NCBI RefSeq assembly: GCF_001435845.1
Contig: NZ_CM003596.1
Span: 2,837,298-2,901,297 of the forward strand
Direction: 5' to 3'
Length of the DNA stretch: 64,000 nt
Origin: Psychrobacter sp. P11G3
Lineage (GTDB): Bacteria; Pseudomonadota; Gammaproteobacteria; Pseudomonadales; Moraxellaceae
The translations under genes were made by a program, and so were the position numbers. The notes below the pieces were generated by a model. The model was given only the letters and a program-made list of their open reading frames with translations, searched no databases and was not told where the DNA came from. Below, one piece after another: positions 43,597 to 54,438 of this stretch. Within the stretch, counting starts at the first letter, position 1; every line of letters starts with the position of its first letter.

Positions 43597-43971
43597 TTAA
43601 ACTTTAGGCTTCTTAGCACCGTACTTAGAGCGACCTTGCTTACGGTCTTTAACGCCTGCGCAATCTAATGCACCGCGAACAGTGTGATAACGTACACCTG
43701 GTAGATCTTTTACACGACCACCACGGATTAGAACAACACTGTGCTCTTGTAGGTTATGACCTTCGCCGCCGATGTAACTTGATACTTCATAGCCTGAAGT
43801 CAAACGTACACGACATACTTTACGCATGGCAGAGTTAGGTTTTTTTGGCGTGGTAGTATATACACGAGTACATACACCGCGACGCTGTGGGCACGCTTCC
43901 AACGCAGGAACTTTTGACTTTTCCTTGATGGTTTTGCGACCTTTACGAATCAATTGGTTAGTTGTTGCCAT
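43597..43971 (-). CDS. rpsL: 30S ribosomal protein S12
   Basis: A 124-residue decoding-centre protein. The conserved [19 protein letters not shown] contains Lys43 and the later [11 protein letters not shown] is preceded by Lys88, so the sequence is of the streptomycin-sensitive type. The start at 43971 gives [12 protein letters not shown], the family N terminus, with AAGGA seven bases upstream. An in-frame codon 15 residues earlier is rejected. It is the first gene of the str operon, about 97 nt from the predicted transcription start. Confidence 0.98.
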   Translation of the reverse strand: MATTNQLIRKGRKTIKEKSKVPALEACPQRRGVCTRVYTTTPKKPNSAMRKVCRVRLTSGYEVSSYIGGEGHNLQEHSVVLIRGGRVKDLPGVRYHTVRGALDCAGVKDRKQGRSKYGAKKPKV

Positions 43972-44001
43972 AAGGCATCCTTCTCCCGTTTGGTATAAAA
44001 C

Positions 44002-44064
44002 AAAAAAATGGGCCAATGCACCATCTATCTGACAATAATTGCAGATTTCGGGGCACCCATTTTT
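44002..44064 (-). promoter_or_regulatory. Terminator-like hairpin in the rpsL leader
   Basis: The minus-strand leader starts AAAAATGGG and later reads CCCATTTTTTT, pairing over 9 bp and ending in T7. Inside, ATCTG and CAGAT can form an inner hairpin. It lies between the predicted start of transcription and the rpsL ribosome-binding site, so it could attenuate the operon. Confidence 0.5.
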
Positions 44065-44074
44065 AGGACAGTGT

Positions 44075-44103
44075 ATTATAAAGAGTTGTTGCTGCTATTT
44101 CAA
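44075..44103 (-). promoter_or_regulatory. Promoter of the str operon (rpsL-rpsG-fusA-tuf)
   Basis: On the minus strand TTGAAA (44098-44103), a 17-bp spacer and TATAAT (44075-44080) make a near-consensus sigma-70 promoter about 105 bp before the rpsL start. Confidence 0.85.
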
Positions 44104-44382
44104 CCACTTATGAATGGTTTCGCTTTACAACATTTGACAGATATGCATTCAACCTCTCATTGTATCACTTTATCGTTTTTTCGCCGAAAAATAGCGTAAT
44201 AAATAAAGCAAACAAAGCGAGCTCAAGCATCATTAAGAAAAGATGTTTAACATTGAAATGGTACTTGATAGTAACTAAGTGGTGGTATTTATCCTAATTT
44301 TCAAGTCGTGTTGCTCAATCAAACCAAGATAAATACCGTGGTGCTTATAAATATCTAACCCAACTAGCAAATAATATGTTTA

Positions 44383-45474
44383 TTACTTGGCTTTTTTATC
44401 AGACGTTTGCTTGTCTGAGTCTTTTTTACTGCTAGTTTCTTCTTCTGAATCATTGCTTTTTTCTTTGTGCTCTGCGTCTTTTTTCGCCTCATTAGTATCA
44501 GCCTTTTCTACTTTAGCCTCACTACTGCTGTCATCAGTAATAGCACGATTAGCCAATTTTGCTTCTGGTGCAAAGGTCGCTTGAGCAACGCCAATAACTT
44601 CGTCGATCAATTGGCTGTTATAGTGCATGCCGATCGCTACTGCAGTGACAGGAATAAAACGACGAACCCATGATAAATTAATCTGATCTAAATCAATACC
44701 TACTTGACTGGCGACTTTGTCTATTTGCTCAGCATAGAAATTTACATTTTTATTTTTCAGACCGAGATTTTTAAGTTCACTATGCAATCCGTTGCTTTGA
44801 GCGTTATCAAGCAAACCTTTACCAATACCTAGACCAGCTAGTAGCGCTTGTTTTTCTTGCATCTTGCTCAGATCAGCGTTTGATAGTAGTTCGTACGCCA
44901 TCTTGACGCCTTGCTTACCTGTTAGTGGCTTATTGTATACAGCAGCAATCTGATAAACCGTACGTAATGAAACCAGTAATAGCCATAATGTATCAGCAAG
45001 CAAACCTGGTAGACCTGCCAAACCCGTCAAACCACCCATCATTGCAAGCGCGCGATTTTGGTTAGCAATATCAGTAGCTAGCGCATAACGCTCTTCGTCA
45101 TCTAAGGTAGCAATATTGGCAAAGCGATGTTCATTAGGTAAGTCGAGTTGACTCCAGTTCGCAGCGAGGTTGGCCACTTGGGCAAATGCGCCATCAACTG
45201 TTGATTGAAAAAAACTATTCGGCACAACTTTCTTGGCATATTTACCATAAGTAGCGAAGCGTGGTCCTAATAGTTGCTGCGTAGCCTTTAGTGTTTGCTC
45301 ACGAAACAAGTCTTGTTGGTAGTCTTCATCGCCTAGGTCGACGGCTTTGTATTGACGCGGTTTGCCTGTTTTGGCGTTTACGCTATCAATCATAGCCCCT
45401 ACGCGCTCTAAATTGTTTCGAGTGAAAGAGCCAATGGTATTGATGCTTTTAGAAAGAATACTACGCTTTGCCAT
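44383..45474 (-). CDS. EcsC-family protein
   Basis: A 363-residue protein. The central part (about 125-280) resembles the EcsC family: ALATDIANQNRALAMMGGLTGLAGLPGLLADTLWLLLVSLRTVYQIAAVY, then GKGLLDNAQSN and FIPVTAVAIGMHYNSQLIDEV. One or two hydrophobic helices (about 143-175 and 268-285) suggest membrane association. The last 50 residues are a highly charged Lys/Glu/Asp/Ser tail (NSDEEETSSKKDSD-like), probably disordered. The cellular role is unknown. It lies beyond the str promoter, in the same direction, as a separate unit divergent from fabB. AAGGA lies eight bases before ATG. Confidence 0.7.
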   Translation of the reverse strand: MAKRSILSKSINTIGSFTRNNLERVGAMIDSVNAKTGKPRQYKAVDLGDEDYQQDLFREQTLKATQQLLGPRFATYGKYAKKVVPNSFFQSTVDGAFAQVANLAANWSQLDLPNEHRFANIATLDDEERYALATDIANQNRALAMMGGLTGLAGLPGLLADTLWLLLVSLRTVYQIAAVYNKPLTGKQGVKMAYELLSNADLSKMQEKQALLAGLGIGKGLLDNAQSNGLHSELKNLGLKNKNVNFYAEQIDKVASQVGIDLDQINLSWVRRFIPVTAVAIGMHYNSQLIDEVIGVAQATFAPEAKLANRAITDDSSSEAKVEKADTNEAKKDAEHKEKSNDSEEETSSKKDSDKQTSDKKAK

Positions 45475-45973
45475 CGTGATGTCCTTAATATGATGAGTTA
45501 GTTTTTTAATATAATTGTATTTTAGTATGATAGTTAATTATTAATAATAATGAATCTATTATTTTAGCCAGTTATCGTAACTGGTGTCAGTGCGAACAAT
45601 GTTATTAGAATCACAAATTTTGTATCTAAAGTATAATTCCGTCCATAGTCAGTAGTTAGTCTTACTTCTCATCTCTTTACTCAAAACTCAGTCATAAGTG
45701 TTATTTTGTCGTTATTTTACACTTGTCCAAAGATTTCCAGTGCTTGATACGTTATCATGTGCCATAACTGAGAGCATAATTGTACACTGAACTTATATTG
45801 CCTCTGATAGACCGTTAACAGAGTTTCGTTACCTAAATTCATGCTATCGTTATCTACATAGACTATTTTTTCATTATAATGTTCGAATTAACTCATAGTT
45901 AAACATCATATATAGATTTACCACGAATATTGCAACCAACTGCTAGCAAGTCGTTACTTATAAGGAATAGCAT
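45475..45973. other. Divergent intergenic region between the EcsC gene and fabB
   Basis: About 500 bp, AT-rich. A TATAAT at 45875-45880 on the plus strand lies about 95 bp before fabB but has no good -35. No ORF with a start signal, repeat or terminator was seen. Confidence 0.4.
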
Positions 45974-47209
45974 ATGCGCCGCGTCGTTATTACTGGAGCA
46001 GGGATTGTCTCTTGTATTGGACATGATTTAGATACTGTCACCACTGCCCTCAAAGAAGGTCAGTCTGGCATCACATTTAACGATTCTTATGCTGAGCACG
46101 AGTTTAAATCACACGTGAGCGGTAGTATCAATCAATCAGAACTTGATACCAGTGGTATCGATCGTAAGCTGAAACGGTTCTTTAGTGACGCCAGTCTTTA
46201 TGCTTATGTTAGTGCGCTAAATGCGATTGAGCACTCTGGCCTGTCACTTGATACCATCAATAACAACCCACGAGTGGGTGTAGTGGCAAGTTCGGGCGGC
46301 GCATCAACAGAAAATATCGTCAATGCTATCGATGCTATGCGCGAAAAAGGTCTACGCGGTGTCGGCGCAATGGCAGTACCAAAGACAATGGGCAGCTCGG
46401 TATCAGCCGCTTTAGCAACTGGTCTCAAAATCCAAGGCGTTTCCTACTCGCTCGCTTCTGCTTGTGCGACTTCGACACACTGTATCGGTCATGCTGCTGA
46501 GCTTATCCAATTGGGTAAAGCCGATGTGATATTGGCTGGTGGTAGTGAAGCTGAGCATTGGACGCAGTCTTGTATGTTTGATGCCATGGGCGCAGTTAGT
46601 ACTCAGTATAACGACACACCAGAACTTGCTTCAAGAGCCTATGACAAAGACCGTGATGGTTTTGTGATTGCTGCTGGTGGCGCGATGGTTGTTGTAGAGA
46701 GTCTGGAGCATGCTCAAGCACGCGGTGCCAATATTTTGGCTGAAATCGTTGGCTATGGTGCCAGCTCTGATGGTGCAGAAATGGTTGCGCCAAGCGGTGA
46801 AGGTGCAGTTCGCTGTATGCAACAAGCCTTAGCCGAAGCGGGTCTAGAAAGTGTTGATTACATCAACAGCCATGGTACTAGTACGCCGCTAGGCGATATT
46901 ACTGAGCTTAAAGCGATCGCTAAAGTATTTGATAATGACGTCAGTAAAGTACCTGCTATCAGCTCGACCAAATCAATGACAGGTCATAGCTTGGGCGCTG
47001 TTGGTGCACAAGAGCTGATTTACTGTCTACTAATGCTACAGGACGGGTTTATCGCTCCAAGTATCAATGTTGATAATTTAGATCCTGCTGCTGAAGGTTT
47101 CGATATTGTCACCGAAATGCGTGAAGCAAATCTTGAAACTTTGATGAGTAATAGCTTTGGCTTTGGTGGTACTAACGCTACGCTGATTATCAAAAAGTTT
47201 GACGCTTAA
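45974..47209 (+). CDS. fabB: 3-oxoacyl-ACP synthase I (KAS I)
   Basis: A 411-residue condensing enzyme of type II fatty acid synthesis. The catalytic triad is Cys164 (SACATSTH), His300 (NSHGTST) and His338 (MTGHSLGA). The N-terminal [15 protein letters not shown] and C-terminal [13 protein letters not shown] are typical. KAS I rather than KAS II is favoured by overall sequence character and length, and this form is needed for unsaturated fatty acid elongation. AAGGAA lies six bases before ATG. pabB begins three bases after its stop, so the two are probably cotranscribed. Confidence 0.93.
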   Translation: MRRVVITGAGIVSCIGHDLDTVTTALKEGQSGITFNDSYAEHEFKSHVSGSINQSELDTSGIDRKLKRFFSDASLYAYVSALNAIEHSGLSLDTINNNPRVGVVASSGGASTENIVNAIDAMREKGLRGVGAMAVPKTMGSSVSAALATGLKIQGVSYSLASACATSTHCIGHAAELIQLGKADVILAGGSEAEHWTQSCMFDAMGAVSTQYNDTPELASRAYDKDRDGFVIAAGGAMVVVESLEHAQARGANILAEIVGYGASSDGAEMVAPSGEGAVRCMQQALAEAGLESVDYINSHGTSTPLGDITELKAIAKVFDNDVSKVPAISSTKSMTGHSLGAVGAQELIYCLLMLQDGFIAPSINVDNLDPAAEGFDIVTEMREANLETLMSNSFGFGGTNATLIIKKFDA

Positions 47210-47212
47210 CCC

Positions 47213-48946
47213 ATGCTTGTATCAAATCACAATACAACTGAGCAGACAGATTCTGCGCCATCGCCAGCTAGCAAACCTAGCTGGCGTTTTGGTGATTTGT
47301 CTGCTGCAGAGCTGATGCCGCAGCTACAGCGTCACTTGCTCGACCAAGATATTAAAGCAAACTGGCAGCTTGTTTGGCTTAATAATGATGGTCGACCCGT
47401 GATCGGTTTACTCCCAAAAGTCAGTTGGTCTGTCTATCCCAATGATGAGCAGTCTTCTAGTGATTTACCTAATATTTATAAGGTGATTAAGAGTTTTCGC
47501 AATACTGACTTAAGTCGCGATACTGATGTAAATAGCGCTGATAATAGCTATGCTAGCACAACCGCTTATATGAGCTATCTAGAATGGCAAGATGAGCTAA
47601 TCGCTTATAGCAATGCTCAAGAAGTTAATCACGACACCTCATATATCAATAACGAAGAAAGCCCAAAACCCAGTTATCATCATGGGCTAATCGGTTTTAT
47701 TGGTTATGATATTGCGGCCCATGAGCTAAGCTCTGCTGATAGGATTGAATTGGCAAATCAGCCTTGTGCTTCGTTGGCACATTATGATATTTATCTAACA
47801 CCTACGGCACATGCTGATATAGGTTGGACGTTAAAGAGTCATCTAACTAACGATGATGTTTCTGAGAATATTGGTCATAAGACAAACGATAATCTTGTAA
47901 CGACTCTTACCTCTTACCTCGACGAACTGGATCAAAAACTGTCTGATAAACACCTCAATCAGTCACAGTTTAAAGATGTATCAAACATCACTTCCCTAGT
48001 TTTAAGTCCGCGATGGAGTGAGCTTGATTATCAACAAGCATTTAATCGCACACAAGACTATCTACAGCAAGGCGACTGCTATCAGATAAACCTGACACAG
48101 AAATGGTTTGGCAGACTACCGTATAGCAATGATGTTAGCCAATCAACAGCTGCGCTTATTGACTATTTGCCTGCGCTATATCGCAATACAAAAGCGCCTT
48201 TTGCAGGATATATGAGCGTTAAGGGCAATGATGGTGATTACCTAAATAGAAGCAGCAGCTTTAACGCAGACAGCAATCATTTTGAATTGTTAAGCTGCTC
48301 ACCTGAGTTATTCTTTACATTCACTAGAGAAAAAGACACTGGCAAACATTCTATTCGTACCAAGCCTATCAAGGGAACCATGCCTCGAGGTGGTACTAAC
48401 GAGCAAGATGATCTGTATAAGCAGCAATTGGTCAATAGCGAAAAAGACCGTGCCGAAAATGTCATGATTGTGGATTTACTGCGTAATGATTTAGGTAAAT
48501 ACGCCAAAATTGGCAGTGTGAAAGTACCACAGTTATTTGCAATTGAGAGTTTTAGCAACGTGCATCATATGGTGAGCACCATTACTGCTGAGCTAAAAGC
48601 TGATACTCATCCGTTGGCTGTATTGTTTGGTAGTCTGCCTGCTGGCTCTATCACTGGCACACCAAAAAAACGCGCTGTCGAAATCATCACTGAGTTAGAG
48701 TCTACGCCACGCGGTGCCTATTGTGGCACTATGGGTTATATGAATTTTGATGGTAGTGGTCAATGGAACGTTTTGATTCGTACATTGCAAGCCAATGCTT
48801 CGTCAGATAATAGCCTTAATGAAGAAAGACACGTTAATCTGTGGGCAGGTGGCGGTATTACCGTCGCGTCTGATTGTGACGCTGAATACCAAGAATGCTT
48901 AGATAAAGTAGGTAACTTGTTATCAGTACTGGCTCAAAAAACCTAA
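47213..48946 (+). CDS. pabB: Aminodeoxychorismate synthase component I
   Basis: A 577-residue chorismate-utilising enzyme that makes 4-amino-4-deoxychorismate for folate, using ammonia from the PabA partner. The C-terminal catalytic domain has QGDCYQINLTQ, SCSPELFF, IRTKPIKGTMPRG (PabB-type KGT), DLLRNDLG, GSLPAGSITGTPKKRA and GAYCGTMGY. It is much longer than E. coli PabB (453 residues) because of variable insertions at about 80-150, 200-265 and 320-350. Anthranilate synthase TrpE is less likely because of the KGT motif. It is coupled to fabB (start three bases after its stop), with no clear ribosome-binding site of its own. A terminator follows. Confidence 0.88.
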   Translation: MLVSNHNTTEQTDSAPSPASKPSWRFGDLSAAELMPQLQRHLLDQDIKANWQLVWLNNDGRPVIGLLPKVSWSVYPNDEQSSSDLPNIYKVIKSFRNTDLSRDTDVNSADNSYASTTAYMSYLEWQDELIAYSNAQEVNHDTSYINNEESPKPSYHHGLIGFIGYDIAAHELSSADRIELANQPCASLAHYDIYLTPTAHADIGWTLKSHLTNDDVSENIGHKTNDNLVTTLTSYLDELDQKLSDKHLNQSQFKDVSNITSLVLSPRWSELDYQQAFNRTQDYLQQGDCYQINLTQKWFGRLPYSNDVSQSTAALIDYLPALYRNTKAPFAGYMSVKGNDGDYLNRSSSFNADSNHFELLSCSPELFFTFTREKDTGKHSIRTKPIKGTMPRGGTNEQDDLYKQQLVNSEKDRAENVMIVDLLRNDLGKYAKIGSVKVPQLFAIESFSNVHHMVSTITAELKADTHPLAVLFGSLPAGSITGTPKKRAVEIITELESTPRGAYCGTMGYMNFDGSGQWNVLIRTLQANASSDNSLNEERHVNLWAGGGITVASDCDAEYQECLDKVGNLLSVLAQKT

Positions 48947-48982
48947 GATAGCGAACTCAAATATTATTGCTAATTTGAAATT

Positions 48983-49020
48983 AAAAAAGCCTGCCAACGT
49001 TACGTTAGCAGGCTTTTTTT
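48983..49020. terminator. Bidirectional Rho-independent terminator
   Basis: AAAAAAGCCTGC and GCAGGCTTTTTT pair, with an extra ACG/CGT inner stem, flanked by A- and T-runs. It lies between the convergent pabB and hisC. Confidence 0.9.
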
Positions 49021-49100
49021 TAAGACTTATTGATAGTGGTGCGCGTTCTGAATAAAGAGACGTACCTATCAACATTCTATATTAAGCTATCAATATAATG

Positions 49101-50234
49101 TTATTCAGCAGCAACGCTAGCATCGACTTGCAAGGCTTTTAGAGCATCAATCAAACGGTTGTTCTGCTCTGCCGTACCGATAGTAATACGCAAGTACTCT
49201 GCAATACGCGGCTTATCAAAATGGCGAACGATAATACCCTGCTCACGTAACGCACTCGCGACAGCACTTGCATCGCCATCTTTTGGACGAGCAAATACGA
49301 AGTTGGCATGTGACGGTAGGACCTTATAGCCCAATGTCGTCAACTCTGCTGTTAGCGACGTACGTAAATCAATGACTTGCTGACGGGTTTGCTCAAAGTA
49401 TTCAGTATCTAACACACTCGCAGTCGCCCCAACCTGAGCCAACTTATCCAATGGATAACTGTTAAAGCTATTTTTCATACGTGTTAGTGCTTCAATCAAT
49501 GATGCATTGCCAAAGGCCATACCAACCCGCAATCCAGCAAGCGAGCGTGATTTTGAAAAGGTTTGGGTCACGATAACGTTATCACACTCATTGATTAAAC
49601 TCACCGCTGAGACTGGAGCATCTGCATTGCTTTCATCTATCTGAGCAAAATCGATATACGCCTCATCAATTACAATGACAGCATTAGAATGCTCACTCGC
49701 AAGTTTACGAATATCAGCAAGTGATAATAGCAAGCCCGTTGGCGCATTAGGGTTGGCGATGATAATACCGCTACAAGGCTGACGATAAGCATCAGGGTCA
49801 ATGCTAAAATCTTCTTCTAGAGGAATCTGTACGAGCTCCACACCGAACGTCTGCGCATATACAGGATAAAAACTATAACCAATATCAGGTGATAGTAGCG
49901 GACGCTCTTTTAAAAAGAAACTAGCAAAGACTAAAGCCAAGACTTCGTCCGAACCATTACCGACAAATACTTGATTGATATCAAGGTTGTATGACTGTGC
50001 CAATGCAGCACGTAGGTCATTAGATTCAGGAGCAGGATACAAACGTAACTCATCAGCTTGCTGTTCCAAAACCTTGGCAATAGCCTCCCCTACTTTTGGC
50101 GAGGGTGGAAATGGGTTTTCATTGGTATTTAGTTTGCATAGATTGTCGTGTTGCGGCTGCTCACCTGGAACATAAGGTGACAAGTTGCGCGCTTTAGACG
50201 ACCACAGTCTGGTGTCTGTCTTTGACTCACTCAT
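49101..50234 (-). CDS. hisC: Histidinol-phosphate aminotransferase
   Basis: A 377-residue class I/II PLP aminotransferase converting imidazole acetol phosphate to histidinol phosphate. It has LNTNENPFPPSP near the N terminus, IANPNAPTG, DEAYIDF and the PLP-lysine segment TFSKSRSLAGLRVG. The length is slightly above the usual 350-360. It is downstream of hisD by 74 bp in the same direction, completing a hisG-hisD-hisC block. GGATAA precedes ATG. Confidence 0.95.
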   Translation of the reverse strand: MSESKTDTRLWSSKARNLSPYVPGEQPQHDNLCKLNTNENPFPPSPKVGEAIAKVLEQQADELRLYPAPESNDLRAALAQSYNLDINQVFVGNGSDEVLALVFASFFLKERPLLSPDIGYSFYPVYAQTFGVELVQIPLEEDFSIDPDAYRQPCSGIIIANPNAPTGLLLSLADIRKLASEHSNAVIVIDEAYIDFAQIDESNADAPVSAVSLINECDNVIVTQTFSKSRSLAGLRVGMAFGNASLIEALTRMKNSFNSYPLDKLAQVGATASVLDTEYFEQTRQQVIDLRTSLTAELTTLGYKVLPSHANFVFARPKDGDASAVASALREQGIIVRHFDKPRIAEYLRITIGTAEQNNRLIDALKALQVDASVAAE

Positions 50235-50308
50235 AAATTATCCTACTATTAGCCACAAAGACTATTAAAAATAAATATCAAAAGTAAAAGCTAAAAATTC
50301 AAAATCAA

Positions 50309-51604
50309 TTACTGATAACGATAACGAGCTGAACGCGCATGGGCTTCTAAGTCCTCACGCTGCGCTAAAATATCAGCTGTCTCAGCCAGAGGCTTGCTGC
50401 CAGATTCACTACAATAAATGATGGATGATTTCTTTTGAAAATCGTACACACCTAACGGTGAAGAAAAGCGCGCCGTACCTGATGTTGGCAGTACATGATT
50501 TGGCCCTGCACAGTAATCCCCAATAGCTTCGGGCGTATGACGACCCATAAAAATAGCGCCGGCATGACGAATATCACTCAATAGTGCGTCAGGATTATCA
50601 ACAGATAACTCTAAATGCTCAGGAGCGATACGATTGATAAGTGCCATACCTTCGCTACGATCTTTTACCAAAATCAGTGCACCGCGGTTCTGCAAGGAGT
50701 CACGCGCGATATCTGCTTTTGGCAGTTCAGCCAATGCTTTTTCTATCTCTAACGCTACTTCGTTGAGCTGCTCTTCGCTAGTCGTCACAAAGATAGCTTG
50801 TGCAATACGATCATGCTCAGCTTGTGACAACAGATCCATCGCTAGCCAGTCCGCTCTATCTTGTGCTTCGCCTTCTGCATATACTAATACTTCTGAAGGT
50901 CCAGCAATCATATCGATGCCAACTTGACCAAATACCGCGCGTTTGGCTGCTGCAACATACTTATTACCTGGTCCTGTGATTTTGTCCACGGCTGGAATCG
51001 TCTCAGTGCCATAGGCCAAGGCTGCTACTGCTTGAGCACCACCAATAGTGAAGACGCGATCGACTTGGGCCAGATGGGCCGCTGCCAATACTAACGGATT
51101 AAGCACACCTTTAGGCGCTGGTACAACCATGATAACTTCAGTGACGCCAGCTACCTTAGCAGGAATGGCATTCATCAATACTGAAGAAGGATAAGAAGCC
51201 AGACCGCCCGGTACATAAATCCCAACGCGATCAAGTGGCGTGACTTTTTGACCCAATCGGTTGCCTAGCTCGTCTTCATACTGCCATGTTTCTTGTACTT
51301 GGCGCTCATGGAATGTCTGTACCCGAGTTGCGGCTGTGGTCAACGCTGTCTTTACTTTTTCATCAAGATTGGCAAACGCTTCAGCAAGCGCTTCTTTAGA
51401 CAACTCTAACTCTTGCATCGACGTTGCTGGATGCTGGTCAAACTGTTGGGTCAATGCCAACACGACGTTATCACCATCAGCACGTACTTGCGCGATGATA
51501 TCATCGACGGTATGTAGTAGTTCGGCATCATTGACTGTTTCAAAGGCAAGCAACTGTGTCAATTGACTATCAAAATCGGCATCTTGGGTACTTAACTGGC
51601 GCAT
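50309..51604 (-). CDS. hisD: Histidinol dehydrogenase
   Basis: A 431-residue zinc enzyme that oxidises histidinol to histidine with two NAD+ in the last two pathway steps. [65 protein letters not shown] and RIAPEHLEL (catalytic Glu-His) are diagnostic. It follows hisG after 251 bp that contain a long hairpin, and TTAGG precedes ATG. Confidence 0.97.
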   Translation of the reverse strand: MRQLSTQDADFDSQLTQLLAFETVNDAELLHTVDDIIAQVRADGDNVVLALTQQFDQHPATSMQELELSKEALAEAFANLDEKVKTALTTAATRVQTFHERQVQETWQYEDELGNRLGQKVTPLDRVGIYVPGGLASYPSSVLMNAIPAKVAGVTEVIMVVPAPKGVLNPLVLAAAHLAQVDRVFTIGGAQAVAALAYGTETIPAVDKITGPGNKYVAAAKRAVFGQVGIDMIAGPSEVLVYAEGEAQDRADWLAMDLLSQAEHDRIAQAIFVTTSEEQLNEVALEIEKALAELPKADIARDSLQNRGALILVKDRSEGMALINRIAPEHLELSVDNPDALLSDIRHAGAIFMGRHTPEAIGDYCAGPNHVLPTSGTARFSSPLGVYDFQKKSSIIYCSESGSKPLAETADILAQREDLEAHARSARYRYQ

Positions 51605-51758
51605 GACCTAATCCTATATCTGAGCGTAAAGTAGTGCTAAAAATGAACGGTTTGGAACTGAGTAAAGTAGGTTTATACGGTAAGAGTATTGCGACTTATT
51701 CGATGTCTTCTTGTCTGAATTTTATGGTGATTTTATATTTTCGCAAGCTAAGACAACA

Positions 51759-51805
51759 AAACCAGTTTAGCACGCTACGTCACTCATAGCCTGCTAAACT
51801 GGTTT
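51759..51805. repeat. 14-bp inverted repeat between hisG and hisD
   Basis: AAACCAGTTTAGCA and TGCTAAACTGGTTT pair perfectly around a 19-base loop, about 50 bp beyond the hisG stop. On the minus strand only a short TTTT follows, so it may be a weak terminator or an mRNA stability/processing hairpin. Confidence 0.6.
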
Positions 51806-51855
51806 AAAAATTTGTATAACCGTGCTTTATATTACCAATGACTTGCACTGAATAA

Positions 51856-52548
51856 TTAGCCATTGGCGATACTATTTTTAAAGCTATCTAAGATTGGTTC
51901 TAGTAATGCAAATTTGCGCTTATAGCTGACTTGATTGACAATCAGACGTGAGGAAACATCACAAATATGATCGCGTGCTTCAAGCCCATTGGCGCGTAGT
52001 GTGTTACCTGTGTCGACCACATCGACAATCAGATCGCCCAAGCCAACCAATGGCGCAAGCTCCATCGAACCGTAAAGCTTGATGACATCAACCTGCTGAC
52101 CTTGGCTTGCAAAATAAGCACGAGCGACATTGACATATTTGGTCGCGATACGCAGACGACGATTTGGCAGCGGTGCATCTTTCACACCCGCAGTCATCAG
52201 TTTACACTGAGCAATCTGCAAATCGAGCAATTCATAAACATGATTGGCACCATGCTCAAGCAGCACATCTTTACCTGCCACCCCAAAGTCAGCAGCGCCA
52301 TGTTCGACATAGGTCGGCACGTCGCTGGCACGCAAGATCAATACACGCACATTTGGATTTGAGGTTGGAAAAATAAGTTTACGTGACGCTTCAGGATCTT
52401 CTAAAAGATCAACGCCAGCTGCACGTAGCAGTGGCATGGTCTCTTCTAGAATGCGGCCTTTTGATAAAGCTAAGGTTAGACCTGAAAACTCATCGTTTAC
52501 TTCGTTTAATAAACCGCTGGCTGGTAAAGATTTGCTTGTCTCAGTCAT
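51856..52548 (-). CDS. hisG: ATP phosphoribosyltransferase catalytic subunit, short form
   Basis: A 230-residue protein that starts histidine synthesis by joining ATP and [41 protein letters not shown] and the PRPP-binding [18 protein letters not shown] are typical. It lacks the C-terminal regulatory domain of the long form, so the family would require HisZ, which is not encoded here. The first 22 residues are an extension rich in Ser/Glu. No strong ribosome-binding site is seen. Confidence 0.95.
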   Translation of the reverse strand: MTETSKSLPASGLLNEVNDEFSGLTLALSKGRILEETMPLLRAAGVDLLEDPEASRKLIFPTSNPNVRVLILRASDVPTYVEHGAADFGVAGKDVLLEHGANHVYELLDLQIAQCKLMTAGVKDAPLPNRRLRIATKYVNVARAYFASQGQQVDVIKLYGSMELAPLVGLGDLIVDVVDTGNTLRANGLEARDHICDVSSRLIVNQVSYKRKFALLEPILDSFKNSIANG

Positions 52549-52642
52549 AATGACATCGTGTCCATGTGCAGTCCCCTATTGAAAGGGGAATTTTTAATTT
52601 ATATCGTAATATGGGTAACAGTCGATATTGAGTCAATCAATA

Positions 52643-53923
<1,281 letters not shown>

Positions 53924-54022
53924 CTAGCGATGAGTATAAAAAATTATGAAAACCAGAACTACAACTTTCAACCATGCATATGGCCGATTCAGCAATATCT
54001 AGTCATATAGACAGCTATTTAA

Positions 54023-54274
54023 TTAGCCTTTTGATTGAGCGTCCCACTCAGCAGGCGTCAGTGCTTGGATATTAAGTGCGTGAATATCGCCACTCGCAAT
54101 CTTATCATTGACTAACGCATATACTGCTTGCTGACGTTGAACCGCGCGTTTGCCTTCAAAGCTGGCATCGACCACGCGTACGTCAAACTTATTACCTTGG
54201 TTGGCAGCTTGAATAAAAGCGTCTGGGAAGTGAGTCTGTAAAAATGCGATCAAATCGTCAGCGTTCATGCTCAT
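54023..54274 (-). CDS. ibaG: BolA-family protein IbaG (YrbA)
   Basis: An 83-residue small alpha/beta protein of the BolA family. FDVRVVDASFEGKRAVQRQQAVYALV and the C-terminal DIHALNIQALTPAEWDAQ are typical of the IbaG/YrbA branch, which partners with monothiol glutaredoxins in Fe-S handling. A gene directly upstream of murA is the usual place for it. The start may be M1 or M3 (two residues later). Confidence 0.9.
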   Translation of the reverse strand: MSMNADDLIAFLQTHFPDAFIQAANQGNKFDVRVVDASFEGKRAVQRQQAVYALVNDKIASGDIHALNIQALTPAEWDAQSKG

Positions 54275-54352
54275 AGAATAGTCTGCCTTAAAGTTTAGAA
54301 TAGGGTATAGATTTAAAGTGATGACATTATAACAAGAGTTTGCATATCTTAC

Positions 54353-54395
54353 AGTACTGTCTTACTCAAGTGTGTTTGAGCATTAAGACAGTACT
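54353..54395. repeat. Long nested hairpin upstream of ibaG
   Basis: AGTACTGTCTTA and TAAGACAGTACT form a 12-bp perfect outer stem, and CTCAA/TTGAG an inner stem. No U-tract follows on either strand. It lies about 80 bp before ibaG and about 44 bp after the hydrolase stop, so it may be a Rho-independent-like end without U's, or a leader element for ibaG-murA. Confidence 0.6.
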
Positions 54396-54438
54396 ATCAA
54401 TTAAATGGTCAAAAGTCGTCGATATACATAGTGATAAG

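Larger units (their letters stand above)
43972..44382. other. str-operon promoter and leader region
   Basis: A 411-bp gap between rpsL and the EcsC-family gene. It contains the str promoter (44075-44103), a terminator-like hairpin in the leader (44002-44064), and, close to the end of the EcsC gene, a 10-bp inverted repeat GGTATTTATC/GATAAATACC (44284-44293, 44328-44337) with a 34-base loop. No further ORF is supported. Confidence 0.6.

Noticed and set aside
44284..44337. 10-bp inverted repeat GGTATTTATC/GATAAATACC as a terminator of the EcsC gene
   Set aside because: The 34-base loop is long and no T-run follows, so terminator function is not supported.
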